From the NCBI RefSeq assembly GCF_003626755.1, contig NZ_RBCJ01000002.1, positions 558,001-622,000 on the forward strand: 64,000 nt of DNA, given 5' to 3'. A model generated the notes under the pieces. That model saw only the letters and a list, made by a program, of their open reading frames with translations. It was not told where the DNA came from and did not search any database. The position numbers and the translations under genes are program-made. This stretch comes from Ulvibacterium marinum. GTDB taxonomy: Bacteria; Bacteroidota; Bacteroidia; Flavobacteriales; Flavobacteriaceae. Below are positions 50,663 to 59,024 of the stretch, one piece after another (within the stretch, counting starts at the first letter, position 1; each line of letters opens with the position of its first letter).

Positions 50663-52549
50663 ATGAAAAACCGGATTATTCTTTTTTCATTTATCCTTTT
50701 ATTTCCAATTTGTGCATATTCCCAGCACAAAAATCAGGAAAGGATCGATAGCTTGTTTTTGGAGTATAAAAGTTTGGGAGATGGGGTTCAAAAAATTGAA
50801 AAGCTAGAGGAGCTCTACTACGAAGTAGTCTATACTAACCCATTAAAGGGATTGGATTTCGCAAAAAAAGGATTAAAACTTTCCAAAAGACTGAAAAATT
50901 GGGATGGGATCGGCATTGCCTATTATCATATTGGAGCCTATCATAAACTAGTCTTTCAAGCAGATTCTGCAAGATATTACTATAATAGAGCTCTTAAAAT
51001 ATGGAAGGAACACCCGAACGAGCAATTCGAGGCAATCACCCTAGGCTCAATAGCAGCTTTGGAATATGAGCAAGGTAATATCGATAATGCCATTGCCTTG
51101 CAGTCCGATGTAAACAAAATTTTTAAGGAAAAAGAGTTGTGGTTGAAATTCGCTGTAGGACTAGGGTGTTTGGGAGATTTTCATCATAGCAAAGGTAACT
51201 ATATGTCCGCTTACAAATACACCATTGAAGGGCTTCGATATCTTGATACCATATCCGAGGAACCTTGGCGTGATGCCGATTCTAGGAAGCAACTAGGAAT
51301 AATTGAATTTTCCAGGGGTAATTTTCACCGATCCCTTGAGCATTTAAATGATGCTTTAAAGCGCTACAAGGGTACCAATGATAGCATTTACATGGGACAC
51401 ACTTATATAGATATTGGAAATGCCACACATAGTCTAAAGGAATATGATTCCGCCACGTACTACTATAATAGGGGGCTGAAAATTGGTGCCAAAACCCAGG
51501 TCCTGGATATACAAGCAAATGCGTTAATGGGTTTGGGTAAAGCGCATACTTCCAAGGGCGACTATGAGACGGCGATTGACTATTTGTTAAGGGCTCTTGA
51601 GATAGATAAAACAAACAACACGTCCAATAATTTAGCACTCAACCTAACGGAAATAGGTAATGTCTACAGACTTTTGGGTAAAAGAAAAGTTGCTTTGAAT
51701 TATCTAAATCAAAGTCTAAAATTAGCGGATTCCATCGAAGCTTCCGATTTAAGGAAAGAGATTTTACATCATAGGGCCGTGTTATATCAAGATATTGGAG
51801 AATATACCAATGCCCTAACCGATTTCCGTTACTATCAAAGTCTAAAGGACAGTATTTTCAATACAACCAAGTCTCAGCAAATTGAAGAACTTAAAACTAT
51901 TTACGAAACCGAAAAAAAGGAAGCGGCCATTGCTTTGCAGCAAGAAGAAATCAAGACCTTGAACGAAAAGGCCAAGGTGGATAAATTGACCAAGGGTATG
52001 TACGCCGGGGGCATGTTTACCTTTATCAGCATTTCCGGGTTGTTGTTTTTTGGATTTCGGCAACGTATAAGAAAGAATCGCATAGCACGAGAAAAGCAAG
52101 AGACCATTTATAAGCAGGAGATTGCCCACAAAAAGAAGGAACTTACCAGCCAGACCCTGCATTTGGTGCAAAAGAACACCTTTATCCACGAGTTGATGGA
52201 AAACCTTGAAAACATCAAGAACTCCCCCGAAAAGTTCAAGATGGAGTTCCGCCGCATCATCATGCTGCTCAAGAAGGAAAATGCCTCGGACAAGGACTGG
52301 GAGGTCTTTAAGACCTATTTTGCCGAGGTACATAATGATTTTGATCAGAAGCTGAAAACATTGTTTTCGGATATTTCCGAAAAGGAAATCCGATTGGCCG
52401 CCTTTTTGCGGATGAACCTGACCACCAAGGAAATTGCTGCCACTTTAAACGTATTGCCGGACAGCATCCTTAAATCCAAATACCGGTTGAAGAAGAAATT
52501 GGGGCTTCCCAAGGAAACTGACTTGAACCATTTTTTAAATGGGCTATGA
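50663..52549 (+). CDS. TPR sensor protein with transmembrane helix and LuxR-like HTH (copy 1)
   Basis: A 628-residue one-component-type protein. Signal peptide 1-21 (LFSFILLFPICAYSQ), then about eight TPR repeats up to residue about 400 (GIAYYHIGAYHKL, SATYYYNRGLKIGAKTQV, YETAIDYLLRALEID), then a coiled coil, a transmembrane helix around 448-466 (MYAGGMFTFISISGLLFFGF) and a second, cytosolic coiled coil. It ends in a LuxR-like helix-turn-helix (about 575-620: EIRLAAFLRMNLTTKEIAAT then LNVLPDSILKSKYRLKKKL). The periplasmic TPRs thus would relay a signal to a membrane-tethered DNA-binding domain. Its last 210 residues match the next gene almost exactly. Confidence 0.88.
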   Translation: MKNRIILFSFILLFPICAYSQHKNQERIDSLFLEYKSLGDGVQKIEKLEELYYEVVYTNPLKGLDFAKKGLKLSKRLKNWDGIGIAYYHIGAYHKLVFQADSARYYYNRALKIWKEHPNEQFEAITLGSIAALEYEQGNIDNAIALQSDVNKIFKEKELWLKFAVGLGCLGDFHHSKGNYMSAYKYTIEGLRYLDTISEEPWRDADSRKQLGIIEFSRGNFHRSLEHLNDALKRYKGTNDSIYMGHTYIDIGNATHSLKEYDSATYYYNRGLKIGAKTQVLDIQANALMGLGKAHTSKGDYETAIDYLLRALEIDKTNNTSNNLALNLTEIGNVYRLLGKRKVALNYLNQSLKLADSIEASDLRKEILHHRAVLYQDIGEYTNALTDFRYYQSLKDSIFNTTKSQQIEELKTIYETEKKEAAIALQQEEIKTLNEKAKVDKLTKGMYAGGMFTFISISGLLFFGFRQRIRKNRIAREKQETIYKQEIAHKKKELTSQTLHLVQKNTFIHELMENLENIKNSPEKFKMEFRRIIMLLKKENASDKDWEVFKTYFAEVHNDFDQKLKTLFSDISEKEIRLAAFLRMNLTTKEIAATLNVLPDSILKSKYRLKKKLGLPKETDLNHFLNGL

Positions 52550-54603
52550 AAATTCCGGAACGGGTTATAAAGGCAAATAAAAACAACGCAAAGCGAATGG
52601 TTTTACATGGCCAATATTCAAATACGATGAACACATCGATTTCTGCGTTGGGACTTGATGTGGGCAGAATTTTGTTTTGCCCGTCTGTCTCGCTTTTTAG
52701 CGCGGGAAAAAATATCGGCCTAAAACAGCTGATTGTACTTTTTCATTTCTTTTTAAGCATTGGGGCCTTCTCTCAATATGGGATTGGCCAAAAGGAAATA
52801 GATAGTCTAAAAACAATCCTGGAAAATGTACAATCCTTGGAAGTTAAGAACAATCTGTACAATCAACTTTGGGAGGCGACCATAGACGACAATATACAAG
52901 ATGCAAAACTTTATGCGGAAAGCCTCGTTGCCAACGGAGAACTAATGAAAAATGATACGGTTATTGGGAGAGGGTATAATCGTCTGGCCATTGTCTATTC
53001 CTATCTAAACGACTATAACCGTTCCATAATCTATTATAAAAAGGCGCTATCCATATTTCAAGATTGGACCGAGCAAATAGACGCTGGACAGGTCTACGTA
53101 AATATCGGGTTGGATTATGATGAGCAAGATTTGGTGGATAGTAGTTTTGTGTATTATGACAAAGCCCTCAAAAGTTTTAAAAAGGAAAAAGATAGTTTTC
53201 ACATTGGTTCTACCCTTAGATCTTTATCCAATGCCTATTCTAAAATGGGTTACTATAAGTTGGGGCTCCAAAAGGCCCTGGAGGCCACGAAAATTCTAGA
53301 AACGCAACGGGATACCTTTGAACTAAATCTATCTTATTTGGAAATTTCGCGCATTTATGAGGAGTTGGCCGATACCCTAAACGCCGAAAAATATCTAATG
53401 AAGTCCATCGATTACTTTAATTCAAAAAATAGAAGGCGCTGGAAAAGCTCTGCGGTTCTTAGGCTTGCCAAACTATATGTCAACAATGGCGAAAAGCATT
53501 TAGAGGCTATAAAACTTTTTGAGGAAGGCCTTGGTCTTTCGGAAGAACTTGATTTTTATATCAATATTCAGCTCGGCAATTTTTATTATGCGATGCTTCA
53601 AAAAGAATTGGGAAAATATGATGAATCCCGAAGGATGTTATTAAAATCATTGCAAATTGCCGAAGAAAAAAACTTAAAAAATGGAATTGCAAATTGCCTT
53701 TTGGAGTTAGGACAAATCTATTTGAAAGAACAAAAATTAGACAGTGCCAACATCCTTACCACTAGAGGGTTGGAAATTGCAACTAAAGCAGCTCTTTTAA
53801 AAGAACAAAGTAAGGCCCATCTTGCCTTAAGTGGAATTGCAGCGAAAATGGATAAGACCCAGCTATCCCTGGACTATTACAGGGCATATAGTCGGCTTCG
53901 CGATAGTATCTTCGATATATCAAAGTCGAAACAAATAGAAGAACTGAAAATTATCTACGAAACCGAAAAGAAAGAAGTTGCACTGGCCCTTCAGGAAGAA
54001 GAAATTAAAACCTTGAATGAAAAGGCCAAGGTGGATAAACTGACCAAGGGCATGTATGCCGGGGGCATGTTCACCTTCATCTCGGTTTCGGGATTGCTGT
54101 TTTTTGGGTTTCGACAGCGTATAAAAAAGAATCGCATAGCACGGGAAAAACAAGAAGCTATCTACAAGCAAGAAATTGCCCATAAAAAGAAAGAGCTCGC
54201 CAGCCAAACCCTGCATTTGGTGCAAAAGAACACCTTCATAAAGGAGTTGATGGATAACTTGAAAAACATTAAGAACTCACCTGAAAAGTTCAAAATGGAG
54301 TTCCGGCGCATCGTAATGCTACTGAAAAAGGAAAATGCCTCCGATAAGGATTGGGAGATTTTCAAAACCTATTTTTCACAAGTGCATAATGACTTTGACC
54401 AAAAACTTAGGGCTCTTTCTTCGGAAATCTCAGAAAAAGAGATAAGGCTGGCTGCCTTTATACGCATGAACCTGACCACTAAAGAGATTGCTGCAACCCT
54501 AAATGTACTCCCCGATAGTATCTTAAAATCGAAGTACCGCCTAAAAAAGAAATTAGGTCTTGACAGGGAAACAGATTTGAACAATTTTTTAAGTACGTTG
54601 TGA
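52546..54603 (+). CDS. TPR sensor protein with transmembrane helix and LuxR-like HTH (copy 2)
   Basis: A 685-residue paralogue of the gene before, with which it overlaps by four bases (ATGA). The listed start adds about 60 residues before the hydrophobic stretch LKQLIVLFHFFLSIGAFSQ, which looks like a displaced signal peptide; a start nearer to it may be the true one. TPR repeats fill residues 80-450, but differ from copy 1 in sequence. From about residue 465 (EIKTLNEKAKVDKLTKGM) on, through the membrane helix (MYAGGMFTFISVSGLLFF) and the HTH (AAFIRMNLTTKEIAAT), the two are nearly the same. The variable sensor with constant output suggests two inputs to one set of target genes. Confidence 0.88.
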   Translation: MKIPERVIKANKNNAKRMVLHGQYSNTMNTSISALGLDVGRILFCPSVSLFSAGKNIGLKQLIVLFHFFLSIGAFSQYGIGQKEIDSLKTILENVQSLEVKNNLYNQLWEATIDDNIQDAKLYAESLVANGELMKNDTVIGRGYNRLAIVYSYLNDYNRSIIYYKKALSIFQDWTEQIDAGQVYVNIGLDYDEQDLVDSSFVYYDKALKSFKKEKDSFHIGSTLRSLSNAYSKMGYYKLGLQKALEATKILETQRDTFELNLSYLEISRIYEELADTLNAEKYLMKSIDYFNSKNRRRWKSSAVLRLAKLYVNNGEKHLEAIKLFEEGLGLSEELDFYINIQLGNFYYAMLQKELGKYDESRRMLLKSLQIAEEKNLKNGIANCLLELGQIYLKEQKLDSANILTTRGLEIATKAALLKEQSKAHLALSGIAAKMDKTQLSLDYYRAYSRLRDSIFDISKSKQIEELKIIYETEKKEVALALQEEEIKTLNEKAKVDKLTKGMYAGGMFTFISVSGLLFFGFRQRIKKNRIAREKQEAIYKQEIAHKKKELASQTLHLVQKNTFIKELMDNLKNIKNSPEKFKMEFRRIVMLLKKENASDKDWEIFKTYFSQVHNDFDQKLRALSSEISEKEIRLAAFIRMNLTTKEIAATLNVLPDSILKSKYRLKKKLGLDRETDLNNFLSTL

Positions 54604-54690
54604 AGCCAAAGCAATTTTCGACCAAAATAGCCATTTCGGGGGAGATATTGCCAAATGGAACGTTCCTTATATAAAGCCTTTTATTCCTAA

Positions 54691-54867
54691 TTAACTACCT
54701 CTTGACCCCCTGCTGCCATGCGATCCACCATTTGATTCAAATTGTGTTTCGAGGTTATGAAGGTTTTCGGTTTCAGCTATATCTTCTGTTGTACAGGAAG
54801 CAAATGAGGTAGTTACAAATACAATGAGTAAAATGTACAATAAATGGCTGGCTTTGTGTGTTGTCAT
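54691..54867 (-). CDS. Small lipoprotein of 58 residues
   Basis: A short frame read by hand on the minus strand: ATG at 54867, TAA at 54691. It begins MTTHKASHLLYILLIVFVTT, then SFASC with the lipidated Cys at residue 25, then TTEDIAETENLHNLETQFE and a Gly/Ser/Arg tail (SHGSRGSRGS). The hydrophobic core, the S-F-A-S-C lipobox and an acidic +2 to +5 region make a genuine lipoprotein very likely, despite the small size. It lies convergent to the second TPR/HTH gene and its tail ends 88 bases after that gene's stop. The short mature peptide might be a signal or a partner of the TPR receptors; this is speculation. Confidence 0.7.
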   Translation of the reverse strand: MTTHKASHLLYILLIVFVTTSFASCTTEDIAETENLHNLETQFESNGGSHGSRGSRGS

Positions 54868-54978
54868 GTTATGATTTTTATTTTGTAATAAAATTATTAA
54901 AAAAAATTATAAAAAAAAGCTTTAAGCATCAATTCTTAAATACCTTATAAAATTGAGGTCAACAAATTTTCCCTATCG

Positions 54979-54986
54979 TATCTTTG
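54979..54986 (+). promoter_or_regulatory. Bacteroidota -7 box (TATCTTTG) just before the DCC gene
   Basis: TATCTTTG fits TAnnTTTG, with ATTG (54952-54955) as a possible -33 box. It ends only four bases before the GTG at 54991, so the transcript may start at or very near the start codon (leaderless). Confidence 0.6.
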
Positions 54987-54990
54987 TAAG

Positions 54991-55398
54991 GTGGAAAAGG
55001 ATAAGAAAGTTATTCTCTTTGATGGGGTTTGCAATCTTTGCAATAACTCTGTTCAATTCATTATAAAACGGGATAAAAAAGATGTGTTTCGCTATGCCGC
55101 CCTACAAAGTGAAATAGGTCAAAAATTAGTTTCGGAACGAAATATTGACACATCAAAGGTAGATTCCATTATTCTTATAGAGCCTGGGGTCGCCTTTTAC
55201 ACCAAATCCGATGCGGCTCTAGAAATAGGACGGTCTTTTGGAGGAGCCTGGACCATGTTATCCGTATTTTATTTGATTCCCAGTTCGTTACGTAATATCG
55301 TATACGATTTTGTAGCCAAAAATAGATACCGTTGGTTTGGTAGAAAGGACGCTTGTATGATACCTACCCCCGATTTAAAGGCGAAATTTTTGGGTTGA
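54991..55398 (+). CDS. DCC-family thiol-disulfide oxidoreductase-like protein (DUF393)
   Basis: A 135-residue member of the DCC/DUF393 family. The signature is VILFDGVCNLCNNSVQFIIK with the DxxCxxC arrangement that names the family, followed by FRYAALQSEIGQKLV and the C-terminal RWFGRKDACMIPTPDLKAKF. It is a cytosolic thioredoxin-like protein of unresolved function. Translation starts at GTG, placed four bases after a promoter box. An inverted-repeat element follows the stop. Confidence 0.9.
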   Translation: MEKDKKVILFDGVCNLCNNSVQFIIKRDKKDVFRYAALQSEIGQKLVSERNIDTSKVDSIILIEPGVAFYTKSDAALEIGRSFGGAWTMLSVFYLIPSSLRNIVYDFVAKNRYRWFGRKDACMIPTPDLKAKFLG

Positions 55399-55410
55399 AC
55401 ACCGTTGTGG

Positions 55411-55547
55411 TTCTCGATACCATATTATTTCTCATTGTTAATTCGAAATAAAATCACTCGAACTGACATCGCATGAATTTGATTTAATGATTTTCGTCAC
55501 TTCGAGTGGATTTTACAAGCGAAGTGAAGTAAAATTTGTATCGAGAA
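55411..55547. repeat. Palindromic intergenic element between two convergent genes
   Basis: Outer arms TTCTCGATAC (55411-55420) and GTATCGAGAA (55538-55547) are perfect inverted repeats; inner arms CACTCGAACTGAC (55455-55467) and GTCACTTCGAGTG (55496-55508) pair with one mismatch. The whole 137 bases can fold into one long interrupted hairpin. It lies directly after the DCC stop and just past the stop of the GIY-YIG gene, so it may serve as a two-way terminator or be a REP/MITE-like repeat. Distinct in sequence from the repeats at 8-21 kb. Confidence 0.7.
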
Positions 55548-55551
55548 GCGT

Positions 55552-55839
55552 TTAAAATTTCTTTTTGGCCAAATTCGGCAATTGTTCATAGTTACCATCT
55601 ATTAAAGCCCGCTTTTTGGCCCTTGACCACTTTTTGATTTGTTTTTCCACGTCAATTGCCATATTTGGATCAGTGAACTCACAATAAAAAACCAACTTAA
55701 TCGGCCTTCTTGAAAACGTATAGCTATCCAGATATTTGCCACTTGCATGGGACTCTACTCTTTTTGACAGGCTAGAAGTTATACCGGTGTAGAAAGTCTT
55801 GTCCGAACACTCAAGAATATAGACATAAAAAATCTTCAT
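55552..55839 (-). CDS. GIY-YIG nuclease-domain protein
   Basis: A 95-residue single-domain GIY-YIG protein of the UPF0213/YhbQ kind: FYVYILECSDKTFYTGITSS contains the YVY...YTG variant of the motif, then LSKRVESHASGK with the Arg and His, and the Glu within AIDVEKQIKKWSRAKKRALI. Members are abundant in Flavobacteriia, often in many copies. Whether it cuts DNA is unknown. Start ATG 55839. Its stop lies next to the palindromic element. Confidence 0.92.
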   Translation of the reverse strand: MKIFYVYILECSDKTFYTGITSSLSKRVESHASGKYLDSYTFSRRPIKLVFYCEFTDPNMAIDVEKQIKKWSRAKKRALIDGNYEQLPNLAKKKF

Positions 55840-55987
55840 TTCCCTAAAGTAAAATTGGATAGAAACTACTTAGTTTTTCAATTTCCATGTTGGGCTTTGG
55901 TTGCAACTGCAACCAAAGTTCGTTCAAAATGATATGCTTGCCTTTGATTCTCTAATTGGAAGTCAATCCTAAAAAAAGTGGCGATAA

Positions 55988-57160
55988 CTACTTCAAATTA
56001 TTCAGGATAAAATCGAGCGTTTTGTTTTTGTTCAGATTTTGTCCGTAGGCCAAGTTTGTATGGGTAATCTTCTTGGCCAGCCCCAAATCAAAAAGATGCT
56101 CAATGTCTTTTTCGCGTTCCAAGGTTACCTTCCCGGCAAGTAATACGTCCATGGACTTTTGCTTGCTGTAACGCTTGTATATTTTTCGAAGTCCGCTTAG
56201 ATACAGGTGGTCTTTGGTAAAGCCCCCTCCCCTATGTGCCCTAAGTGTAATGGTAAAAGCGGCGTGACGATTGAGCTTATATTGATTATGGATCATGTCA
56301 AAAGTATCCGCAAAGCTATACCCTTTGATCAAACTATCCGAAGCCAAGACACGATAGGCCAATTCCTTTAAACGCTTCAACGTCAAAGCCCCGCTCATAT
56401 ATTCGCTAAAAACCGCCAATCCTTCTTGGGTTTCCTCATTTTTTGGGAAACCATTGGAGAATATTTTTAAGGGCTGAACCAAACCGTTAAATGTCGTGAC
56501 CAGATGAACTCCGATTTCATGGTTGGCCAAAGTCTGAAGTTCGTTCTTACTGAACTTCACATTTTTTTTTATCAATAAGGTCCTGGAAATATTGCTGACC
56601 ATGGCCTCGGCAGCGATATGGGTAGAAAATTTAATGTTTAGGGGGAAGTCGTACCGCTTTACAAAATCTTGAAAATAGGCTTTGGCTTCATAACAATCAA
56701 ACCGTTTCTCCATATCATCGGAAATAGGTTCGTCATCAAAATGTAATATGAATTTGGCATTTTGCACGTCCCGCTCCGTAGGCGTTCCATAAACTTGGAG
56801 GGAATTGTAATAAAATGATTCTCCCTCTCCTATGGTCTCAATGCATTCCACCATATTGGAATAGAAATAGATGGTATCCCTATACAGCTTTCTAACTTGG
56901 GGGTCGGAAATCTGTTCCAAACGCTGTGAAAAAAAGAGCCGATGTAGTTTATAAGGGTCAAACCTTAACTTAGGATATCTAAATTTGGGTTCGCATGCAT
57001 ATTTTGAAGTAAAAAACCGTTGCTTTTCCTTTTCTATATTTAAGGGATTTACATGGCCTAGCAACTCTATTTTCTTTACCAATCCATCCAAACGATCATC
57101 AATTTCGAATAAACCGGCATATTCCTGCTCAATTTCGGTACGTTCCGCTTCCTCTATCAT
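55988..57160 (-). CDS. QEGLA-motif metallopeptidase-like protein (DUF1704/MATCAP family)
   Basis: A 390-residue protein of the DUF1704 family, annotated in bacteria as flavohaemoglobin expression-modulating QEGLA-motif protein. The zinc motif HEIGVH (LANHEIGVHLVTTFNGL) and the name-giving TQEGLAVFSEYMSG follow each other as in gluzincin-like peptidases. Eukaryotic relatives (MATCAP) are tubulin tyrosine carboxypeptidases, so a peptidase acting on C-terminal residues is a reasonable guess. Its start overlaps the amidohydrolase stop by four bases (ATGA); with the ATP-grasp gene they form a three-gene cassette. Cytosolic; the substrate is unknown. Confidence 0.9.
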   Translation of the reverse strand: MIEEAERTEIEQEYAGLFEIDDRLDGLVKKIELLGHVNPLNIEKEKQRFFTSKYACEPKFRYPKLRFDPYKLHRLFFSQRLEQISDPQVRKLYRDTIYFYSNMVECIETIGEGESFYYNSLQVYGTPTERDVQNAKFILHFDDEPISDDMEKRFDCYEAKAYFQDFVKRYDFPLNIKFSTHIAAEAMVSNISRTLLIKKNVKFSKNELQTLANHEIGVHLVTTFNGLVQPLKIFSNGFPKNEETQEGLAVFSEYMSGALTLKRLKELAYRVLASDSLIKGYSFADTFDMIHNQYKLNRHAAFTITLRAHRGGGFTKDHLYLSGLRKIYKRYSKQKSMDVLLAGKVTLEREKDIEHLFDLGLAKKITHTNLAYGQNLNKNKTLDFILNNLK

Positions 57161-57984
57161 AACTTTTCTTCCAAGAATTCCGTGACCTGCAAAGGTATCA
57201 ATTCTTTTAATTGCTCCTCCACAGAATGCACTACTTCCGGGTAATGAATTCCGGTAAGCTCATCACAGTAAACCTTGGCAATTTCCGTAGCAAGGACCAA
57301 GGAATGATCAAAATTAGCGGTAATGTATTTTAAAAAATGACCATTTCCCTGAAAGGTATCGTTGATTTTTGAGGAAGATGATATCCCGTTTGGCAAATCG
57401 ATATTTCCCAGTTTTTGGCTCCATGAAGATGCCGTCTCCCCAAATCGTTTCGTATTGATATTGATGGTTCCCAAGTTCCATGTGGGTACATCCCTCTCCC
57501 ATCGTTTCCAATTATAGCTGTGCATATCAAAAACTAGGGCCCTGCCATGTTTTGATTCTATTTTCCGGATCAGGGCATGTACAACCCGGTAAAAATTGGT
57601 ATGCTTCTCCAAACTATGTCTTCTTTCAGAATCCGGCAAGGGGCTTTTCCATAATTGTTTTCCCCAGGCAGTATCGAAAACAGCGGTTTCCGGAGGTCGG
57701 TTCAAATCATACTCAAAACGGCTATCGCACCCGGCAATTACTATGGGGTGCGATTGCACCATTTCCTTAGTACAAGGGTCTTCCTCGTACCAACGTTCAT
57801 ACTCTGTGTGCAAACAGTTTTCCCAGAGTGATTTCCGAAATTGATGTCCATCATGAACGGCTCCACAAACGTACGGAGCGTAATCCTCTATTTTAAGGGT
57901 AAAGGAGTAATCTTCGGAAACTGCCTCAAAAGGGGTTTCCGAATGAATCAATGCAATTATATTTTCTATGGAAAGTCTACGCAT
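57157..57984 (-). CDS. N-formylglutamate-amidohydrolase-like protein
   Basis: A 275-residue member of the N-formylglutamate amidohydrolase (FGase) family. The ATG at 57984 (MRRLSIENIIALIHSETPFE) is chosen over a longer in-frame start, which would lie deep in the ATP-grasp gene. Family marks are SHPIVIAGCDSRFEYDLNRP, then YRVVHALIRKIESKHGRALV and FDMHSYNWKR. It is a zinc amidohydrolase, close to LD-type amidases in fold. It overlaps the ATP-grasp gene by eight bases and the QEGLA gene by four. In this cassette it may trim an amide made by the ligase; there is no histidine-degradation gene nearby to support the name's role. Confidence 0.88.
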   Translation of the reverse strand: MRRLSIENIIALIHSETPFEAVSEDYSFTLKIEDYAPYVCGAVHDGHQFRKSLWENCLHTEYERWYEEDPCTKEMVQSHPIVIAGCDSRFEYDLNRPPETAVFDTAWGKQLWKSPLPDSERRHSLEKHTNFYRVVHALIRKIESKHGRALVFDMHSYNWKRWERDVPTWNLGTININTKRFGETASSWSQKLGNIDLPNGISSSSKINDTFQGNGHFLKYITANFDHSLVLATEIAKVYCDELTGIHYPEVVHSVEEQLKELIPLQVTEFLEEKL

Positions 57985-59008
57985 TTTCAACCTCGTCCCG
58001 TAGTCTGGAACGTCTTTGGAAAGCCTTGAGCTTGTCCATAACCTTACTTTCCACAAAATCGATGACCTTGGACTGAATCTTTGTTTTATACACCTTGTTC
58101 ATATAGGTAACCCCACCTGGGGACATCACATTGACCTCTACCAACTTACCGCCAATGACATCTATTCCCACAAAATACAAACCGTCCTTTACTAATTTTG
58201 GACCTATTTGCTTGCAAAGTGCCTTTTCTTGTTTGGTCAAGGAATGTTTTGCGACGGAGCCACCCGCCGAGACGTTAGAGCGATGATCATCGGAACCGGG
58301 TACGCGTTTCATGGCTCCAATAGGTTCGCCATTCAACAGAAGAATACGCACATCACCTTGATCAGCACCTTCAATATATTCTTGAAGTATTACATAGTTA
58401 GATGTTCCATCCGAGTTAGTTACGTAAAAATCCAAAAGCGATTTAATATTACTCATTGCAGACTTTTCGATAAGAATTACTCCTGATCCGCCAAAACCGT
58501 TCAATGGTTTTAAAATCATCTTCTCCGATTTGGATTCCTTAATCTGGCGCAAGAGGTAATTTTTATTTTTGGACACATGTGTCGCTGGGATGATATTACT
58601 ATGGGAATCTCCAAAAGCTGCCGTATACAATTTATTATTGGCCTCACGAAGTCCCTGTAACGAATTCACTATGAATACATCGTCCTTGACCGAATCCAAG
58701 AAATTGAGCATGATGGGGTCCAAAGGCGGATTGGCCCGCATAAAAATGACATCAAACCCTGCCAAGGGCAGCATCTCTTCTCGAATGTCCGCCTGTTTAT
58801 AAAAGGATTTTAGACTACCGGATACCTTCTCCATTCGATTGATTACCGTACAAAACGCATTGGTAACACTGTTACGTATGGTGAGGTTGGCCGGACTACA
58901 CAGCGCCACCCCATGATTTCGCTTTACACATTCATGAATCAACGCTAGGCTTGTATCGTTTTCAGGATCAATTTCCTCCCAGGGATACATTAAAAAACAA
59001 ATGTTCAT
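57977..59008 (-). CDS. ATP-grasp ligase, GshB/RimK-like
   Basis: A 343-residue ATP-grasp enzyme. Glutathione-synthetase-like marks: MNICFLMYPWEEIDPENDTS at the start, VIFMRANPPLDPIMLNFLDS, the nucleotide-binding MILKPLNGFGGSGVILIEKS, YVILQEYIEGADQGDVRILL, and VGIDVIGGKLVEVNVMSPGG with the metal-binding E/N pair. It joins an amino acid to a carboxyl group using ATP. Not the classical gshB, as no gshA is close and the partners are an FGase-like and a QEGLA-type gene. The three overlap and form one unit; the ligase is first. Product unknown. Confidence 0.9.
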   Translation of the reverse strand: MNICFLMYPWEEIDPENDTSLALIHECVKRNHGVALCSPANLTIRNSVTNAFCTVINRMEKVSGSLKSFYKQADIREEMLPLAGFDVIFMRANPPLDPIMLNFLDSVKDDVFIVNSLQGLREANNKLYTAAFGDSHSNIIPATHVSKNKNYLLRQIKESKSEKMILKPLNGFGGSGVILIEKSAMSNIKSLLDFYVTNSDGTSNYVILQEYIEGADQGDVRILLLNGEPIGAMKRVPGSDDHRSNVSAGGSVAKHSLTKQEKALCKQIGPKLVKDGLYFVGIDVIGGKLVEVNVMSPGGVTYMNKVYKTKIQSKVIDFVESKVMDKLKAFQRRSRLRDEVENA

Positions 59009-59024
59009 CTTTCTTGATGTTTAG

